Positions 60,957 to 64,000 of a stretch of DNA of 64,000 nt are shown piece by piece. A program made the position numbers and the translations under genes. How positions within the stretch are numbered: position 1 is the stretch's first letter; every line of letters begins with the position of its first letter. The DNA lies in NCBI GenBank assembly GCA_964424345.1, contig CAYRIK010000006.1:9832-73831 (forward strand), in the 5' to 3' direction. The notes below the pieces were generated by a model. The model had not been told where the DNA came from. It saw only the letters and a program-made list of their open reading frames with translations, and did not search any database. The stretch is from RGIG6307 sp964424345. Lineage in GTDB: Bacteria; Bacillota; Clostridia; Lachnospirales; Lachnospiraceae.

Positions 60957-61727
60957 ATGCAGGAAATTATATTATGTAGACTAAAACAATGGTCACCAGA
61001 AATAAAAACAACAGATCCGGTTGTAATTGTTGGAGAACCAAATGAAGAACTGCAAATGCTGCAGCAAAAAGGCTATGCCGTATTGGCGGAATTGACACAT
61101 TTACAGGGATTATCAGAAGAAGAAACAGCCGAAGCACTTTGTAAAGAAGATGCAGTAGAAAAATTTTTAAATATTTGTATTTGTGCAGAAGAATTACCGC
61201 AGGCATATCTTCGCCGTATTTGGTGCAAAGCAAATCATATTCCGGTTGAAATTTATGAAACAGAAAGATTGCTTCTTCGAGAAAGTACAGAAGAAGATGC
61301 CGAAGCATTTTGGAAACTGTATGAAGATGCGGACTGTCAAGCGTATTTAGAACAGCCACCTGCACAGACTCTAGAACAGTACAGACAGTATATAAAAGAA
61401 TATCAAAATGGTCAGTATGCTTTTTTTGAATATGGAATGTGGAGCGTAGTAGAAAAAAAGAGCGGAATGGTCATAGGGCGAGTTGGTTTAGAAGAAAGAG
61501 AAGAACAAGTAGCACTTGGATATGCTCTGCTGCCGGAGTTTAGAAAAAAAGGATATGCCTTAGAAGCGAGCATTGCAGCATTACAGTACGCAAAAGAATG
61601 TGCGTATGCAGATGAAATATATATTTTTATAGATAAGCACAACGTGGCTTCTCAAAAAATGGCACAAATACTACAGGAACGCATACAAGAGCCAAATATA
61701 CATATCGTTGCAGAGCATATAAAATAG
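60957..61727 (+). CDS. GNAT acetyltransferase with N-terminal extra domain
   Basis: 256 residues from the ATG at 60957 with AAAAGGTAAAG upstream. Residues ~1-95 form a separate domain of unknown type (VVIVGEPNEELQMLQQKGYAV); residues ~100-256 are a GNAT fold of the RimJ/RimL type (YETERLLLRESTEEDAEAFW; LGYALLPEFRKKGYALEA with the acetyl-CoA loop). Substrate unknown. Bidirectional terminator follows. Confidence 0.85.
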   Translation: MQEIILCRLKQWSPEIKTTDPVVIVGEPNEELQMLQQKGYAVLAELTHLQGLSEEETAEALCKEDAVEKFLNICICAEELPQAYLRRIWCKANHIPVEIYETERLLLRESTEEDAEAFWKLYEDADCQAYLEQPPAQTLEQYRQYIKEYQNGQYAFFEYGMWSVVEKKSGMVIGRVGLEEREEQVALGYALLPEFRKKGYALEASIAALQYAKECAYADEIYIFIDKHNVASQKMAQILQERIQEPNIHIVAEHIK

Positions 61728-61811
61728 GTGATATAATGCTTATTTAAAGAGCCTCATAAATAAACAAAGTGTGAGTGAAATAAAAAACGCTTGTGATGAA
61801 TACTATAACGA

Positions 61812-61860
61812 AAAAGTATCGCTGCATAACAATGTAATATAGTTATGCGGCGATACTTTT
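61812..61860. terminator. Bidirectional terminator between the GNAT and methyltransferase genes
   Basis: AAAAGTATCGCTGCATAAC pairs with GTTATGCGGCGATACTTTT (one U-G); T-rich on both strands. Confidence 0.92.
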
Positions 61861-61870
61861 ATGTGTCATA

Positions 61871-62731
61871 TTATTTCTGCCAACGTCCGCTTGCACCACA
61901 AGGAAGTACAAGACCATTAGAAGTTACTGGAAGACCAATTTCAGAAGCATCTACATGACCACCGAATTTAGATACGATGGCAGTGTTAATCATGTAAGAA
62001 AGTACTGCTGGCTGTAATCCAGTTGTATAAGAGTTTACTAAAAAGAATAATGGGTCATCAGATAAAATCTGGCTTGTAAGTTCGATGAAAGGATAAATAC
62101 TTTCTTCAATTTTCCAGATTTCACCTTTTGGACCACGACCATAGCTTGGAGGGTCCATGATGATGGCATCATATTTGTTGCCACGACGGATTTCACGTTC
62201 TACGAATTTACCGCAGTCATCTACAAGCCAACGGATTGGAGCATCACCAAGTCCACTGGAAACGGCATTTTCTTTTGCCCATGTTACCATGCCTTTAGAA
62301 GCATCTACATGTGTTACCTGTGCGCCTGCTTTGGCAGCAGAAAGTGTAGCACCGCCTGTATAAGCAAATAAGTTTAATACTTTGATTGGTCTGCCGGCAT
62401 TTTTAATTAACTCAGAAAACCAATCCCAGTTTGTTGCCTGTTCTGGGAATAAACCAGTATGTTTAAAGCTGAAAGGCTTTAAGTTAAAGGTTAATTCTTT
62501 GTACTGAATACTCCATTCATTTGGCAAATCAAAAAATTCCCATTCACCACCGCCTTTGTTAGAACGATGATAATGTCCGTTTTTATGTTTCCATCCATAT
62601 TCTTTCTTTGGAGTGTTCCAAAGAACCTGAGGGTCTGGACGAACTAAAATATAATCCCCCCAACGCTCTAATTTTTCACCATTTGAGGTATCGATTACCT
62701 CGTAATCTTTCCAATTATCTGCAATCCACAT
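61871..62731 (-). CDS. Class I SAM-dependent methyltransferase, RlmI/RlmK-like
   Basis: 286 residues, AAGGAAG before the ATG. SAM motif I VLNLFAYTGGATLSAAKAGAQVTHVDASK, motif IV MDPPSYGRGPKGE, like the C-terminal domain of the RlmI/YccW rRNA cytosine methyltransferases but without their PUA domain. Probably modifies RNA. The promoter overlaps a 14-bp palindrome shared with the divergent XRE gene. Confidence 0.88.
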   Translation of the reverse strand: MWIADNWKDYEVIDTSNGEKLERWGDYILVRPDPQVLWNTPKKEYGWKHKNGHYHRSNKGGGEWEFFDLPNEWSIQYKELTFNLKPFSFKHTGLFPEQATNWDWFSELIKNAGRPIKVLNLFAYTGGATLSAAKAGAQVTHVDASKGMVTWAKENAVSSGLGDAPIRWLVDDCGKFVEREIRRGNKYDAIIMDPPSYGRGPKGEIWKIEESIYPFIELTSQILSDDPLFFLVNSYTTGLQPAVLSYMINTAIVSKFGGHVDASEIGLPVTSNGLVLPCGASGRWQK

Positions 62732-62775
62732 ATTTTTCTTCCTTAATCTTTACGTTTATATTCTAGGGTATCACA

Positions 62776-62807
62776 TTTAGTATACTAAAATATACAAAAA
62801 ATGCAAA
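62776..62807 (-). promoter_or_regulatory. Methyltransferase promoter and 14-bp palindrome
   Basis: Minus-strand TTTGCA (62807-62802), 17 bp, TATACT (62784-62779). The palindrome TTTAGTATACTAAA (62776-62789) covers the -10 and may be an operator for the divergent XRE protein. Confidence 0.6.
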
Positions 62808-62833
62808 TATATTTTGTGTGAGAGATTTGTTTC

Positions 62834-62862
62834 TTGCACAAAGAAGGGGAATATTGTATTAT
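62834..62862 (+). promoter_or_regulatory. XRE gene promoter, TTGCAC-17-TATTAT
   Basis: The -35 is at 62834-62839 and the -10 at 62857-62862, 30 bp before the start codon. Confidence 0.65.
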
Positions 62863-62892
62863 CGAGTAAATGTGATTGGAGGAGAGTAGCAG

Positions 62893-63237
62893 ATGGAATG
62901 TCGTCTGAGAGAACTAAGAGAAAAAAAGGGCTTAAATCAGACTGGTATGGCTATGATATTACATGTATCTCAGCAGACGGTCAGTCGCATTGAGAGTGGC
63001 TCTTTGATTATTCCAATTGATCTTGCAATAAAATCGGCAGAATATTTTGAAGTATCAGTAGATTATTTTCTGGGACTTACAGAAGAACGAAGCCATACAA
63101 CCTCAGCAAACCGTATTATGCATATAGCAAAAAAATATGAAGGGTTTTTAGAAGAATATTGGAAACTGAATTCTAAAAATCAGAAGGTAGTAGACCATAT
63201 GATACATGAATTATTAGAAATTCAAAAAAAATCTTAA
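62893..63237 (+). CDS. XRE-family transcriptional regulator
   Basis: 114 residues, GGAGGAG before the ATG. N-terminal Cro/CI-type HTH (LRELREKKGLNQTGMAMILHVSQ, then TVSRIESGS), the common YFEVSVDYFLGLTEE boundary, and a C-terminal helical part (residues 70-114) likely for dimerisation. Divergent from the methyltransferase gene; a palindrome lies between them. Ligand and targets unknown. Confidence 0.92.
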   Translation: MECRLRELREKKGLNQTGMAMILHVSQQTVSRIESGSLIIPIDLAIKSAEYFEVSVDYFLGLTEERSHTTSANRIMHIAKKYEGFLEEYWKLNSKNQKVVDHMIHELLEIQKKS

Positions 63238-63554
63238 AAAATCAAACTTTTTTTCAAAAATATTGGAACAAAATCAAAACTCATCCGTTATATAAGTAAA
63301 GAGGGAAAAATTCCACTTGAAACTGCAGACAGGTTATGGAAAGGGGTGATTTTTGATATTCATGTGGCATTCAGTAAGTAAGTGTAAAAGGGGACACTGA
63401 ATACTTTGTAAAATCAAGGGTAGGTACTTCAACAGTCAATAACACAGAATTTCCAACTTCTATAGGTAATGAGAAAGCTAAACTTGTAGAGTGGCAATCT
63501 CAAACTGTGGATTGAAATGATGCAGAAAAACAAAAGAAAATAGGAGGTAATGAA
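63238..63554 (+). other. Non-coding stretch with ECF-type promoter
   Basis: GGAAC (63265-63269), 16 bp, CGTTA (63286-63290) resembles promoters of extracytoplasmic-function sigma factors (GAAC-N16-CGT). After it, about 260 bp hold only short frames: a 45-codon stretch without start ending in TGA near 63515, and a 12-codon frame at 63362. Neither looks like a sigma factor. The segment may be a long 5' leader or the residue of a lost gene. Confidence 0.5.
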
Positions 63555-64000
63555 ATGAAGGTTAGCGATGAAAAGTTGCGTGCCAGTATTGAAATGGTAA
63601 CGGATGAAGACATGAAGAAACTGGAAGAAGACATGAAAAACGTAGAGCCACATACGTTCTCAGATGAGTTTGAAAAAAAGATGGAGGCATTGTTAGAAAA
63701 TCCAATGCCGAAAGCAAAAAAGAAAGTATACAGCATACCACGTTATGTGGCAGCGGCAGCCGCTGTTGTTTTAGTCGTAGGCGGTTTTGGAATTGCTGGT
63801 AGTACAAAAATGTACGCTTCTGAAACAAAGATTCCTGTATTGCAATGGATGGAAAATTTCTTTGTAACGGAACACGATACAGATCAAATGAAAGGGGAAA
63901 AGTCAAGTGAAGTACTGTTTGGCCAAGATCAGATTGGATATGTACCAGAAGGATTTGAATTGGTAGAAGAGATTTCAAGACAATCAAAAGTATCTTATAC
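63555..64000 (+). CDS. DUF4367-type membrane protein, anti-sigma-like, 3' end missing
   Basis: Partial gene running off the window: 148 codons are visible from the ATG at 63555 behind AGGAGG. A cytoplasmic, strongly charged N-terminus (MKVSDEKLRASIEMVTDEDM) is followed by a single membrane helix near residues 60-80 (YVAAAAAVVLVVGGFGIAG), then the beginning of an external domain with GYVPEGFELVEE, typical of DUF4367. Such proteins usually follow an ECF sigma gene and act as its anti-sigma partner. Here no sigma gene precedes it, only an ECF-like promoter. Confidence 0.75.
   Translation, partial: MKVSDEKLRASIEMVTDEDMKKLEEDMKNVEPHTFSDEFEKKMEALLENPMPKAKKKVYSIPRYVAAAAAVVLVVGGFGIAGSTKMYASETKIPVLQWMENFFVTEHDTDQMKGEKSSEVLFGQDQIGYVPEGFELVEEISRQSKVSY

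Noticed and set aside
1..64000. CRISPR arrays, transposases, integrases, rRNA and tRNA genes
   Set aside because: Looked for on both strands; no regularly spaced repeats, recombinase-like proteins or tRNA-like TTCRANNC blocks in cloverleaf context were found.

Overview
The window is 64 kb of AT-rich, densely coded chromosome from a low-GC Gram-positive anaerobe. The best fit is a gut member of the Clostridia, probably Lachnospiraceae. Supporting signs are strong GGAGG-type ribosome binding sites, lipoproteins with lipoboxes, an HPr/HPr-kinase system, WhiA, a tRNA-sensing T-box leader, a TrpXYZ transporter, an iron-type alcohol dehydrogenase, a lactate dehydrogenase and several ABC half-transporter pairs. 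No rRNA, tRNA, CRISPR array, insertion sequence or phage was seen. The family-level call rests on gene content and synteny, not on a marker-gene search.

Layout. 1-1.2 kb: 3' end of a CNNM/CorC-type membrane protein. 1.3-8.2 kb: carbohydrate locus with an AraC regulator, a large sugar-binding lipoprotein and two glycoside hydrolases, but no permease genes. 8.2-10.2 kb: a promoter-palindrome-terminator unit, a small prepilin-type peptidase and an iron alcohol dehydrogenase behind a structured leader. 10.4-13.1 kb: ATP-grasp ligase, esterase and a divergent PlsY-like acyltransferase. 13.1-17.2 kb: MarR-controlled heterodimeric ABC exporter. 17.3-21.6 kb: a sigma-like/TM/cyclophilin fusion, a decayed response regulator, MscL with a zinc ribbon, and a branching enzyme. 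21.7-24.8 kb: T-box leader (probable UGG specifier) and trpXYZ. 24.8-28.9 kb: YbaN-like protein and an ABC pair with two palindromes matching the one at 8.27 kb.

28.9-34.7 kb: NagZ-like lipoprotein, a TetM-like GTPase fused to a Rae1/YacP-type nuclease domain, an SGNH hydrolase and a mannonate-type SDR. 34.7-40.8 kb: duplicated PF06541 membrane protein, a cytosolic ParB-like/BMP fusion translationally coupled to a metallophosphoesterase, an LUD protein and an M28 peptidase. 40.8-48.5 kb: small proteins, an XRE regulator, M20 amidohydrolase, a second heterodimeric ABC exporter, M42 peptidase and a UPF0340 protein. 48.5-59.8 kb: housekeeping block of LDH, HAD, FtsH, UvrC, HprK, glucokinase, MurB, WhiA, HPr and fructose-bisphosphate aldolase. 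59.8-64 kb: a candidate anti-Shine-Dalgarno small RNA, PpiB, GNAT, a methyltransferase, an XRE regulator and the start of a DUF4367 membrane protein behind an ECF-type promoter.

How parts fit together. HprK, HPr, glucokinase and aldolase tie sugar phosphorylation to catabolite control. T-box plus trpXYZ is a self-contained tryptophan-uptake circuit. The least described candidates are the GTPase-Rae1 fusion, the sigma-like/cyclophilin fusion, the cytosolic BMP/phosphoesterase pair, the ATP-grasp/esterase/PlsY-like operon, the GTTAGT-N4-ACTAAC sites, and the anti-SD RNA near 60.0 kb.
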